From Martinezella miluonensis (GTDB taxonomy: Bacteria; Pseudomonadota; Alphaproteobacteria; Rhizobiales; Rhizobiaceae), in contig NZ_FMAH01000047.1 in assembly GCF_900094545.1 (NCBI RefSeq), forward strand, positions 1-47,875: a DNA stretch of 47,875 nucleotides, in the 5' to 3' direction. The translations under genes were made by a program, and so were the position numbers. The notes under the pieces are model-generated. The model did not search any database. It was not told the origin of the DNA and saw nothing but the letters and a program-made list of their open reading frames with translations. This document shows, in pieces, positions 25,903-33,793 of this stretch (positions are counted from its first letter, which is position 1; every line of letters begins with the position of its first letter).

Positions 25903-26595
25903 ATGTCCCTCACTCTCTACCAGCATCCGCTCGCCTCCTTCTGCCACAAGGTGCTGATGGCGCTTTATGAAAACGGCACGCCGTTCGAGAGCCGGATCAT
26001 CGATCTCGGCAATGAGGAATCACGCGCCTCATTGGTGCGCCTCTGGCCGCTCGCCAAGTTCCCGGTGCTTCGCGACGAAGCGCTCGACAGCACCGTGCCT
26101 GAAACCAGCATCATCATCGAATATCTCGACCGGCACTATACCGGAGCAGCGCCGCTATTGCCGACAGATCCGTCGGATGCTCTGTGCGTCCGGCTTTGGG
26201 ATCGATTCTTCGATCAATATGTTCAGGACCCGATGCAAAGAATAGTCGCGGACGTCCGCCGGGCAGACGGGGATCGAAGCCCGCAAGGCGTTTCCGAAGC
26301 CCAGGCACTGCTGCGCACCGCCTATGGGATGATCGAAAAGCAGCTGGATGGGAAAACCTGGATCACCGGCAACAGCCTGACCATGGCAGACTGTGCCGCT
26401 GCACCTGCGCTTTTCTATGCCGAAACCGTCGTTCCCTTTGGAGAGGGGCATACCCGGCTGAAGGCCTATTATCAGCGCCTCCTCGACCGTCCGTCCTTTG
26501 CCCGCGTCCTTAAGGAAGCCATGCCTTATTTCCACATGTATCCCTATAGCGAGAAATTGCCGTCGCCGCTCCGGCCGGAAAAGCCGAATGCTTGA
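25903..26595 (+). CDS. Glutathione S-transferase family protein
   Basis: A 230-residue protein with an N-terminal thioredoxin-like domain (LTLYQHPLASFCHKVLMAL, then KFPVLRDE and the glutathione-contacting PETSIIIEYLD) and a C-terminal helical domain with the conserved LTMADCAAAP. The likely role is conjugation or reduction of an electrophile with glutathione; the substrate is unknown. ATG 25903 follows GGAAAGG. The next gene (ArsR type) begins 8 nt before its stop codon, so translation is coupled. Confidence 0.92.
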   Translation: MSLTLYQHPLASFCHKVLMALYENGTPFESRIIDLGNEESRASLVRLWPLAKFPVLRDEALDSTVPETSIIIEYLDRHYTGAAPLLPTDPSDALCVRLWDRFFDQYVQDPMQRIVADVRRADGDRSPQGVSEAQALLRTAYGMIEKQLDGKTWITGNSLTMADCAAAPALFYAETVVPFGEGHTRLKAYYQRLLDRPSFARVLKEAMPYFHMYPYSEKLPSPLRPEKPNA

Positions 26596-26932
26596 AGACG
26601 CGCAAGCGCTCGACCGCATGTTCCATGCCCTGTCCGACCAAAGCCGGCGCGGCATGATCGACCGGCTCGGGCTAGGGCCTGCTTCCGTCACGGAACTGGC
26701 CCAGCCCCTGGACATGGCGCTGCCGACCGTGATGAAACATCTGCAGGTGCTGGAAACCAGCGGGCTCGTTCTCTCGGAAAAAGCCGGCCGGGTGCGAACC
26801 TATCATCTTCGCAAGGAGGCGCTGGCATCCGTGGAGCGATGGATTGCCGAACGCAAGGCATCCTGGAACAGGACCTTCGACCGGCTCGACATATTTCTGG
26901 CAGATACATCGACGGAGACGACGGGCGAATGA
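26588..26932 (+). CDS. ArsR-family winged-helix regulator
   Basis: A 114-residue repressor-type protein with the helix-turn-helix SVTELAQPLDMALPTVMKHLQVLETSGL and a wing around EKAGRVRTYHL. No metal-binding cysteines of the classical ELCVCDL type are seen, so it belongs to the metal-independent ArsR group typically paired with SRPBCC genes. It overlaps the GST stop by 8 nt and its own stop overlaps the next start (ATGA). Autoregulation through the palindrome at 25792-25823 is inferred. Confidence 0.92.
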   Translation: MLEDAQALDRMFHALSDQSRRGMIDRLGLGPASVTELAQPLDMALPTVMKHLQVLETSGLVLSEKAGRVRTYHLRKEALASVERWIAERKASWNRTFDRLDIFLADTSTETTGE

Positions 26933-27405
26933 ACGAAAGATCGACAGACCATACGACCATCACCATCGAGCGCCACTTCAAGGCGCCGCTGCCGCGGGTC
27001 TTCAATGCCTGGGCAATCCCCGAGCAGAAACAGCGATGGTTTGCCTGCAGTGGTGACTGGACGCAGCTGGATTTCCAGCTCGATTTCCGCACCGGCGGCA
27101 GCGAAAGCAATCGGACCGCCTCGACCAACGGCGTCGTGCACGCCTATCAGGCCCGCTATGTCGACGTCGTCCCGAACGAGCGCTTCATCTATGCTTTCGA
27201 CATGATGCTCGACGACATCAGAATTTCCGTGTCGCTGGCGACGGTCAGCTTTGAACCGGAACCCGGCGGTACGAAGATGACCTTCGTCGAACAGGTCGTG
27301 TTCCTCGACGGCTATGGCGACAATGGTTCGCGGTTAATGGGCACCGAAATCGGCTTCGACAATCTAAGACTCTTTGTCGAGGCGGACGATACGAGAGCGA
27401 ATTAG
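26929..27405 (+). CDS. SRPBCC (AHSA1/START-like) family protein
   Basis: A 158-residue single-domain protein with the family pattern IERHFKAPLPRVFNAWAIPEQKQRWF near the N-terminus and GGTKMTFVEQVVF plus a C-terminal helix. The fold forms a hydrophobic ligand cavity. Genes of this kind commonly follow an ArsR regulator, as here, but their ligands are unknown. ATG 26929 overlaps the arsR stop. Its last 4 nt overlap the convergent ssuB gene. Confidence 0.9.
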   Translation: MNERSTDHTTITIERHFKAPLPRVFNAWAIPEQKQRWFACSGDWTQLDFQLDFRTGGSESNRTASTNGVVHAYQARYVDVVPNERFIYAFDMMLDDIRISVSLATVSFEPEPGGTKMTFVEQVVFLDGYGDNGSRLMGTEIGFDNLRLFVEADDTRAN

Positions 27406-28193
27406 CCCCGAATCTCGCCAAGGATGGCAGCCAAAAGCCGCCCTTCGAGTTCGGCGAGCGCCGGATTGCCGTGGCGGCGCGGATGCGCATGAGGAATGGC
27501 GAGATCGAGCACGATCCTACCCTCGTCCAGCACCACGACCCGATCGGCCAGATGCACCGCTTCGCTGACGTCGTGCGTAACCAGCACCGCGGTAAAGCCG
27601 AGCTCGCGCCAGACGAGGTTTAGCAGCTCCTGCATGCTGACGCGCGTCAGGGCATCCAGCGCACCGAGCGGCTCATCGAGCGCAAGGATACCGGGCTTGC
27701 TGACGAGTGCGCGGGCGAGTGCCACGCGCTGCTTCTGTCCGCCGGAAAGGCTGGAAGGCCATTCGCCTGCCTTTTCGGCAAGCTGCACCTCGGAAAGAAC
27801 GGACGCAGTCTCCTTCCGCAACACATCCTGCGGCACGCCCTCGCCCAGACCGACGGCGGCATTGTCTGCCACGGAAAGCCAGGGCAGCAGCCGCGGCTCC
27901 TGAAAGACGATGCGCGTGTTGGGTTGCGCCTCGCTGCCATCGGTCGCTTCGAAGCGCAGATGCCCAGCGCTCGGCTCTTCCAGTCCCATCAGGATGCGCA
28001 GTAGCGTACTCTTGCCGCAGCCGCTCTTGCCGATGACGGCAACGAACTGGCCGGCGGGAATATCGAGATCGATGCCACGCAGAACGCGGTTGTTTCCGAA
28101 GCTCTTCTCCAGCCCCTTGATATGGATGGCCGCGGCCTGCGGAGCCGCATGTTCAGCTTCAGCCCGTGGGCGATCGAGTACGTTGACGCTCAT
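27402..28193 (-). CDS. ssuB: Aliphatic sulfonate ABC importer, ATP-binding protein
   Basis: ATPase of the SsuABC sulfonate importer. The 263-residue protein has Walker A GKSGCGKST at 55-63, the signature SLSGGQKQRVALARAL, Walker B ILALDEP and the H-loop VTHDVSEAV. It is the last gene of ssuADCB and lies 10 nt after ssuC. ATG 28193 is preceded by GAGGAA; an open frame upstream to 28265 lies inside ssuC and is not used. Distinguishing sulfonate from taurine or nitrate ATPases rests on the neighbouring ssuD. Confidence 0.92.
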   Translation of the reverse strand: MSVNVLDRPRAEAEHAAPQAAAIHIKGLEKSFGNNRVLRGIDLDIPAGQFVAVIGKSGCGKSTLLRILMGLEEPSAGHLRFEATDGSEAQPNTRIVFQEPRLLPWLSVADNAAVGLGEGVPQDVLRKETASVLSEVQLAEKAGEWPSSLSGGQKQRVALARALVSKPGILALDEPLGALDALTRVSMQELLNLVWRELGFTAVLVTHDVSEAVHLADRVVVLDEGRIVLDLAIPHAHPRRHGNPALAELEGRLLAAILGEIRG

Positions 28194-28203
28194 GGCAGGT
28201 TCC

Positions 28204-29040
28204 TCAATTCTGATAGGCCGGGTTCCAGCGCAACGCCCGGCGCTCGATCGTCCGCGCAACCACATCGGCGAGCTTGCCGAGAATGGCGTAGATGACCAGC
28301 GTCAGGACGACGACATCGGTCATGCCGAATTCACGGGCATTGTTGGCCATGTAACCGATGCCTGACGACGCCGCGATCGATTCAGCAACGATGAGCGTCA
28401 GCCACATGATGCCGAGGGCAAAGCGCAGTCCGACGAGAATGGATGGCAAGGCGCCGGGAAAGATGACCTTCCGGAACAGCGTCCAGTTGCTCATACCATA
28501 GACCCGTCCCATTTCGATCAGTCCGCGGTCGACATTGCGCACACCGTGATAGGTGTTGAGGTAGATCGGGAAGAGCACGCCAAGTGCCGTCAGGAACAGC
28601 TTCGATTCCTCGCCGATCCCGAACCAGAGAATGACGAGCGGCACCATGGCGAGGTGCGGGATGGTGCGCAGCATTTGCAGCGTCGTATCGGTCAATTGCT
28701 CCGAAAGCCTGGATACGCCGTTGGCTATACCGAACAGGAAGCCGATCGAGCCGCCGACCAGCAAGCCCGCAAACGCGCGACCGGCGCTGACGAGGATGTT
28801 GTTCGGCAGCTGCCCCGAGATCGTGGTCTGCCAGAAAGCGACCACGACTGCCGCCGGCGACGGCATGATGCGGGTGGAGATCCATCCGAACGACGATCCG
28901 AGCTGCCATGCCGCGATGACGACGATTGGCAGCAGGAAGGGCAGAAACCTCTGAAACGAGATGGCCTGCCGTGCGGCCCTGGCCGGGCGCGTGCGGCGTT
29001 CCGAACCCACGCGTACGAAAGACGTGTCGAATGCCGTCAT
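28204..29040 (-). CDS. ssuC: Aliphatic sulfonate ABC importer, permease
   Basis: A 278-residue inner-membrane permease with about six helices. It has the N-terminal segment FLPFLLPIVVIAAWQLGSS typical of SsuC/TauC and the EAA-like loop near GMSNWTLFRKVIFPGALPSI. GGGAG precedes the ATG, and it lies 24 nt downstream of ssuD. With SsuA and SsuB it forms the importer delivering sulfonates to the monooxygenase SsuD as a sulfur source. Confidence 0.93.
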   Translation of the reverse strand: MTAFDTSFVRVGSERRTRPARAARQAISFQRFLPFLLPIVVIAAWQLGSSFGWISTRIMPSPAAVVVAFWQTTISGQLPNNILVSAGRAFAGLLVGGSIGFLFGIANGVSRLSEQLTDTTLQMLRTIPHLAMVPLVILWFGIGEESKLFLTALGVLFPIYLNTYHGVRNVDRGLIEMGRVYGMSNWTLFRKVIFPGALPSILVGLRFALGIMWLTLIVAESIAASSGIGYMANNAREFGMTDVVVLTLVIYAILGKLADVVARTIERRALRWNPAYQN

Positions 29041-29064
29041 GGGGATCTCCCTTCAAAGGTGGCG

Positions 29065-30240
29065 TTACGAGCCGGAAACCACCTTCAGATTGCCGCCGTG
29101 GCTGCCGCCCGCAAAGATCTGTTTGGCGCCGAACTCGTTGCGGAATCCCGCGCGCTGTTCCTCGCGGCTCAAGCCGAGTTCGGGGAACAGAAGCTCAGCG
29201 ACACGATAGGCTTCCTCCAGATGCGGATAGCCGGAGCCGATCACGGTTTCGATGCCGAGCTCCTGATATTCGCGTAGCCTTGCCGCCACCGTTTTCGGCG
29301 ACCCCACAAGTGCCGTGCCGGCACCGGCGCGAACCAGTCCGACACCGGCCCAGAGGTTCGGCGACACTTCGAGCTTGTCGCGACGACCGCCATGCAAAGC
29401 CGCCATGCGCTTCTGCCCCACGGAGTCCGACTGCGTGACGAATTGCTCCTGCGCCTCGCGGATCGTCTCGTCATCGAGCTTGGAAATCAGCTTCTCAGCG
29501 GCGGCCCATGCCTCTTCGTCCGTCTCGCGAACGATAAAGTGCAGGCGGATGCCGAAGCTCACCTCGCGTCCGCGCTTGGCGGCCGCAGCCCGCACCTTCT
29601 CGATCTTTTCAGCCACCTGCGCCGGCGGCTCACCCCAGGTCAGATATTTGTCGACGCGACCGACGGAGAAGTCGATACCGGCATCGGAAGAGCCACCGAA
29701 ATAGAGCGGCGGCCGCGGCGCCTGTACCGGCGGCAGGCCCAGCCGCGCATTGATCGCCTTGATATACTTGCCTTCGAAGGTGGACGAGCCCGTCTCCAGC
29801 AACTCCTCCCAGACGTGGAAAAATTCATCGGCATGGGCATAGCGCTCGTCATGTTCCAGATGAATGCCGTCGCCCGCCAGCTCGGCCGGGCTGCCGCCAA
29901 CGACGATGTTGAGCAGAACGCGGCCATTCGAGACACGATCGAGCGTCGAGGCGAGACGCGCATAGTAGACTGGCGACGCCGTACCCGGGCGGATCGCGAC
30001 GAGGAACTTCAACTTCTGCGTATGGGCGGAAAGAGCAGCTGCGGTAACGAAGGATTCCTCGCAGGAGACGCCCGTCGGCAGCAATACGCCGGAATAGCCA
30101 AGGCGATCGACCGCCTGCGCGATCTGCTGGAGGTATCCGATCTCCGGCCCCCGATTGAGATCGGAGGTGCCGAGATAGGTGCCGTCGCCGGAAGTCGGAA
30201 TGAACCAGAGAAAATCGATGGGTTTTGCGGTCGCGGTCAT
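29065..30240 (-). CDS. ssuD: FMNH2-dependent alkanesulfonate monooxygenase
   Basis: Cleaves alkanesulfonates to an aldehyde and sulfite using O2 and reduced FMN supplied by a separate flavin reductase. The 391-residue luciferase-like TIM barrel matches SsuD throughout (FLWFIPTSGDGTYLGTS, LLPTGVSCEESFV, LVAIRPGTASPVYYARLAS, LLNIVVGGSPAELAGDG). No ssuE reductase is in the window. AGGA precedes the ATG. A 19-bp element shared with ssuA lies 74 nt upstream, so it may have its own promoter apart from ssuA. Confidence 0.96.
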   Translation of the reverse strand: MTATAKPIDFLWFIPTSGDGTYLGTSDLNRGPEIGYLQQIAQAVDRLGYSGVLLPTGVSCEESFVTAAALSAHTQKLKFLVAIRPGTASPVYYARLASTLDRVSNGRVLLNIVVGGSPAELAGDGIHLEHDERYAHADEFFHVWEELLETGSSTFEGKYIKAINARLGLPPVQAPRPPLYFGGSSDAGIDFSVGRVDKYLTWGEPPAQVAEKIEKVRAAAAKRGREVSFGIRLHFIVRETDEEAWAAAEKLISKLDDETIREAQEQFVTQSDSVGQKRMAALHGGRRDKLEVSPNLWAGVGLVRAGAGTALVGSPKTVAARLREYQELGIETVIGSGYPHLEEAYRVAELLFPELGLSREEQRAGFRNEFGAKQIFAGGSHGGNLKVVSGS

Positions 30241-30313
30241 GACGTTTTCCTGCCTTCTGGATGCGCGTGATCGGAAGCCACTTCCCGATGTTCGATCTGG
30301 ATAGTGACATAGA

Positions 30314-30332
30314 CTATGGATTATATCGACAA
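30314..30332 (-). promoter_or_regulatory. Candidate ssuD promoter/regulatory element
   Basis: On the minus strand this reads TTGTCGATATAATCCATAG and includes a perfect TATAAT -10 hexamer. It matches the ssuA element (31479-31497) at 17 of 19 positions and lies 74 nt from the ssuD start, against 75 nt for ssuA. No good -35 is present, suggesting activator dependence. Confidence 0.65.
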
Positions 30333-30381
30333 TGCAGATTTTCTATTGCCAGGCATTGGACGGAATATTTTTGCTGAAGCG

Positions 30382-30411
30382 ACCCACATCCGTAGTGTTT
30401 CGGATGTGGGT
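30382..30411. terminator. Intercistronic hairpin between ssuA and ssuD
   Basis: Perfect 11-bp stem ACCCACATCCG / CGGATGTGGGT with an 8-nt loop, 24 nt after the ssuA stop. No T-tract follows on the minus strand, so it may stabilise the ssuA transcript or attenuate rather than fully terminate. Confidence 0.6.
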
Positions 30412-30435
30412 TGCCGCAGCGGCAGTGGCCGCTCC

Positions 30436-31404
30436 TCAGCTCGCCTTCGGTCGCCAGACGATATCCGTGACGGTCAGTTTCTTCGGCACGATCCCGAGAT
30501 TGTAGAATTCATCGGCCAAGCCCTGCTGATAGGCAATTGCGGCATCCGTGATGGTCGAGACACCGCCGAGATCGGCGCCGGGACGCGTCAGTGTCACTCG
30601 GGTCACCGCTGCCGGAACGCCGGTAATTTCGGTTAGCGCTGCAACGCTTTCATCCAGATGGGACTGTGCCGCTGCGCCGACCTTGGCAAGCTCATCAATG
30701 ATGTCGGCGACGACCTGCGGGTTATCCTTGGTGAAATCAGTGTTGGAGAGGAAGTAGCTGAAGGAGTCGACGATCCCACGCGCTGTCGTCAGGATGCGGG
30801 TATCCGGGTCTGCCTCGGCGATGGCGAGATACGGATCCCAGATCGACCAGGCGTCGATCGCGCCGGTCTTGAACGCTGCTGAAGCATCCGGCGGCGCAAG
30901 ATCCAGTGCCTGAATGTCGTTGACCGTGAGCCCTCCTTTGCGCAGCGCCTTAACCGTGACGTTGTGGGCGCTGGAACCGCGCTTGAAAGCGACTTTCTTG
31001 CCCTTGAGATCGGCGAGCGTCTGGATCGGCGAATCCTTGCGAACCAGAATGGCCGAGCTTTCGGGACTGCCGGTGTAGAGGCCGACATAGAGCAGGTTGC
31101 CGTTGGCGGCCTGTGCAAAGAGCGGCGGCACGTCACCGGTAGCGCCGAAATCGAGAGCGCCCGCACCAAGCGCTTCGAGCAGCGGCGGACCTGAGGTGAA
31201 CTCCGACCATTCGACCGAGATCCCGCGATCGGAAAGCCGCCTTTCCAGCGCGCCCTTGCGTTTGGCGAGCGCCAGCACACCGTTCTTCTGCCAGCCGATC
31301 CGAAGCGTCGTTGCTGCGGCCGCTCGCGCCGACCGGATCGAAGGCAAAGCAAAGGCGGCCGCCGTGGCGCCGAGGAGGCCGAGTGTCTGTCTGCGCGAAA
31401 TCAT
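30436..31404 (-). CDS. ssuA: Sulfonate ABC importer, periplasmic binding protein
   Basis: Captures aliphatic sulfonates in the periplasm for SsuBC. The 322-residue precursor begins ISRRQTLGLLGATAAAFALP, a twin-arginine signal peptide ending near ARA (residue 28). The mature part matches SsuA (LRIGWQKNGVLALAKRKGALE, EWSEFTSGPPLLEALGAGALDFG). ATG 31404 has AAGGGA upstream; an earlier in-frame ATG (31482) would destroy the signal peptide. It is the first gene of the ssu cluster, with a strong hairpin behind it and a shared 19-bp element in front. Confidence 0.93.
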   Translation of the reverse strand: MISRRQTLGLLGATAAAFALPSIRSARAAAATTLRIGWQKNGVLALAKRKGALERRLSDRGISVEWSEFTSGPPLLEALGAGALDFGATGDVPPLFAQAANGNLLYVGLYTGSPESSAILVRKDSPIQTLADLKGKKVAFKRGSSAHNVTVKALRKGGLTVNDIQALDLAPPDASAAFKTGAIDAWSIWDPYLAIAEADPDTRILTTARGIVDSFSYFLSNTDFTKDNPQVVADIIDELAKVGAAAQSHLDESVAALTEITGVPAAVTRVTLTRPGADLGGVSTITDAAIAYQQGLADEFYNLGIVPKKLTVTDIVWRPKAS

Positions 31405-31478
31405 CGAGGATCCCTTTTCATGAGGCCCTGGCGCTTCCGCGGCCATCGGCTCGTTGTCGATAGCTAAGGATCGCAAAT

Positions 31479-31497
31479 CCATAGATTATATCGACAA
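31479..31497 (-). promoter_or_regulatory. Candidate ssuA promoter/regulatory element
   Basis: On the minus strand TTGTCGATATAATCTATGG, nearly identical in sequence and start-codon distance to the ssuD element. Its TTGTCGATA half also occurs inverted on the plus strand at 31454-31462, giving a 9-bp perfect inverted repeat with a 26-bp spacer, as expected for a dimeric or tetrameric regulator. A LysR-type sulfur regulator is a reasonable guess only. Confidence 0.65.
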
Positions 31498-31671
31498 AGG
31501 ATATTATGAAGTTTTGGGCACAAATCGAAATTTAATTCCCGAAAATGGAAAAATCAGAAATGTGATTTCAAATGCTGTGCTACGGTGACAAGTTGCCCGA
31601 TAGATCGGCCTTCCGTCCCTTCGGGCTTTCCGCTAAGCCTTCGAGTCGAATTCGGACAGGGAGTTATAAGA

Positions 31672-32544
31672 ATGGCAAAGGTCGCGTTCATTGGCATGGG
31701 CGTAATGGGTTACCCGATGGCAGGGCATCTCAAGGTCAAGGGCGGGCATGACGTTACCGTCTACAACCGCACCATCGCCAAAGCCGAGGCATGGGCCAAG
31801 CAATATGACGGCAAATTCGCCCCTACCCCGGCCAAAGCCGCCGAAGACGCCGACTTCGTCTTCACCTGCGTCGGCAATGATGATGACCTGCGCTCGGTGA
31901 CTACAGGTGAAAACGGCGTCTTTTCAAGCATGAAGGCGGGCGCAGTCCTCATCGACAATACGACCGCCAGCGCCGAAGTTGCCCGCGAGCTCTATGCGGC
32001 AGCCAAGGAAAAGGGCGTGGAGTTCATCGACGCGCCGGTTTCCGGCGGGCAGGCTGGCGCCGAAAACGGCGTGCTGACTGTGATGTGCGGCGGCCACGAA
32101 GCCGCGTTCGAGAAGGCCCGTCCCGTCATCGACGCTTATGCCCGCATGGTTGGCCTGATGGGGTCGGCCGGCGCGGGGCAGCTGACCAAGATGATCAACC
32201 AGATCTGCATCGCCGGCATCGTGCAGGGCTTGGCCGAAGGCATTCATTTCGGCAAGCAGGCCGGGCTCGATATCGAAAAGGTCGTGGACGTCATTTCCAA
32301 GGGTGCCGCCGGCTCATGGCAGATGGAAAACCGCCACAAGACCATGAATGCCGGCAAGTACGATTTCGGCTTCGCCGTCGATTGGATGCGCAAGGATCTC
32401 GGCATCGTCCTTGAGGAAGCCCGCCGTAACCAAGCCAAATTACCGCTGACGGCGCTCGTCGACCAGTTCTACGGCGATGTCCAGGCGATGGGAGGCAATC
32501 GCTGGGATACCTCCTCGCTGCTCGCGCGCCTGGACAGGAAATAG
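31672..32544 (+). CDS. NAD(P)-dependent oxidoreductase, 3-hydroxyisobutyrate dehydrogenase family
   Basis: A 290-residue beta-hydroxyacid dehydrogenase with an N-terminal Rossmann dinucleotide site (FIGMGVMGYPMAGHL), the substrate-binding signature DAPVSGGQAGAENG and the catalytic lysine K173 in TKMINQ. The family covers 3-hydroxyisobutyrate, tartronate semialdehyde and related reductases, and sequence alone does not decide. ATG 31672 has GGGAG at 9-10 nt; the frame upstream to 31585 has no ribosome site. It is monocistronic, divergent from ssuA and convergent with the Lrp gene. Confidence 0.9.
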   Translation: MAKVAFIGMGVMGYPMAGHLKVKGGHDVTVYNRTIAKAEAWAKQYDGKFAPTPAKAAEDADFVFTCVGNDDDLRSVTTGENGVFSSMKAGAVLIDNTTASAEVARELYAAAKEKGVEFIDAPVSGGQAGAENGVLTVMCGGHEAAFEKARPVIDAYARMVGLMGSAGAGQLTKMINQICIAGIVQGLAEGIHFGKQAGLDIEKVVDVISKGAAGSWQMENRHKTMNAGKYDFGFAVDWMRKDLGIVLEEARRNQAKLPLTALVDQFYGDVQAMGGNRWDTSSLLARLDRK

Positions 32545-32571
32545 GAAGACCGCCCCAATTGGCGACATCGG

Positions 32572-32599
32572 CTGAGCGCCTCAAGACAGGGGCGCTCAG
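32572..32599. terminator. Hairpin between convergent dehydrogenase and Lrp genes
   Basis: Perfect 9-bp stem CTGAGCGCC / GGCGCTCAG (32572-32580, 32591-32599) with a 10-nt loop. It has no T-tract but lies between two stop codons, so it probably acts as a weak bidirectional terminator. Confidence 0.5.
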
Positions 32600-32605
32600 T
32601 CTAGA

Positions 32606-33094
32606 TCAATCCTCGTTGGACTTGGCATTCTCAAGCAGCATGTAATCGAGCGGCAGTTCCGTCGAATACTTGATCTGCTCCATAGCAAAAGCGGAGGAGA
32701 CGTCGCGGATTTCGATCTTGGCGATCATGCGCTTGTAGAAGGCGTCATAGGCGGCGATATCGGGAACGACGACGCGCAGCAGATAGTCGACGTCACCGCT
32801 CATGCGATAGAACTCGACCACTTCCGGAAAATCGGCGATGACTTCGGAGAAGCGCTTCAGCCATTCGATGGAGTGGCTGTTGGTGCGGATGGAAACGAAA
32901 ACGGTAACCTTCGTGTTAACCTTTTCAGGGTCAAGAAGAGCCACGCGACGGCGAATGACGCCATCCTCTTCCATCTTCTGGATGCGGCGCCAGCAGGGTG
33001 TCGTCGACAATCCGACCTTCTTGGCAAGGTCGGCCACGGCCAGAGTGGAGTCCTCCTGCAACAGGCGCAGAATTTTGCGATCAAGGCGGTCCAT
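32606..33094 (-). CDS. Lrp/AsnC-family transcriptional regulator
   Basis: A 162-residue feast/famine regulator with an N-terminal helix-turn-helix (LDRKILRLLQEDSTLAVADLAKKVGLS, then TPCWRRIQKME) and a C-terminal RAM ligand-binding domain (about 65-145, with GDVDYLLRVVVPDIAAYD). It is likely an amino acid-responsive local regulator. The start at 33094 is preferred over 33103 because AAGGG is correctly spaced only for the later ATG. It is isolated, so its targets cannot be read from context. Confidence 0.92.
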   Translation of the reverse strand: MDRLDRKILRLLQEDSTLAVADLAKKVGLSTTPCWRRIQKMEEDGVIRRRVALLDPEKVNTKVTVFVSIRTNSHSIEWLKRFSEVIADFPEVVEFYRMSGDVDYLLRVVVPDIAAYDAFYKRMIAKIEIRDVSSAFAMEQIKYSTELPLDYMLLENAKSNED

Positions 33095-33160
33095 TTTAAG
33101 CATCCCTTCGAATTATATTCTCTCTATAGCCTATTTCAGGGACGAGAAAAGAAACTTTTT

Positions 33161-33793
33161 TCAGGAAACCAGGAATCTCACACGTTCTTGTAATACGGGA
33201 AGCAGTTCCTCCTCAAACCAGGGATGGCGCTTCGGCCAGCCGCTATTGCGCCAGCTTGGGTGCGGTAACGGCAGTATGGCCGGCGAACGGTTGGTCAGGA
33301 GATAGCGCCGCCATTCGGCGACCGTCTCGGTCATGGACGCCATCCGCTCAGTGCCCATATGCCATGTCTGGGCATATTGACCGATGGTCAGGATCAGCTC
33401 GATCTGCGGCATTGCCTCCATGGCTCTCCGGCGCCACAACGGCGCGCATTCCTTGCGTGGCGGCAAGTCGCTGCCGGCCGCATCATAGCCCGGGAAACAG
33501 AAGCCCATCGGCAGAATGGCAAAATGATCGGGGTTGTAGAAACTCTCGCGATCGACGTTCAGCCACTGCCGCAGGCGATCACCGGAAGCGTCGTTGAACG
33601 GCAGGCCGCTCTCGTGGACGCGCAGGCCCGGCGCCTGCCCGGCAATCAGGATGCGCGCAGTCGAGGAAAGAGTGGCAACCGGCCGCGGCTCGTGCGGCAG
33701 CCGATACGCCTCACCCTTGGCCGGCTTATCCCGACAGACGCGGCAGGCGGCAATCGCCTGGCTCAGCTTCTGCAATTCTGCTTCATTCATCAT
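33161..33793 (-). CDS. Uracil-DNA glycosylase superfamily protein
   Basis: A 210-residue protein with the family fold signatures GQAPGLRVHESGLPFNDASG and a C-terminal LPHPSWRN, which corresponds to the H-P-S motif after the active site. It also has CRVC near the N-terminus, but I do not see the full four-cysteine set of family 4/5 enzymes. It resembles the family 'uracil-DNA glycosylase family protein' whose activity is often unproven. It overlaps the upstream nuclease gene by 11 nt on the same strand, so the two are coupled. Confidence 0.85.
   Translation of the reverse strand: MMNEAELQKLSQAIAACRVCRDKPAKGEAYRLPHEPRPVATLSSTARILIAGQAPGLRVHESGLPFNDASGDRLRQWLNVDRESFYNPDHFAILPMGFCFPGYDAAGSDLPPRKECAPLWRRRAMEAMPQIELILTIGQYAQTWHMGTERMASMTETVAEWRRYLLTNRSPAILPLPHPSWRNSGWPKRHPWFEEELLPVLQERVRFLVS

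Noticed and set aside
27402..28193. ATPase as partner of the amino acid permeases at 21938-23577
   Set aside because: It belongs to the sulfonate family and sits inside ssuADCB, 4 kb away on the other strand.
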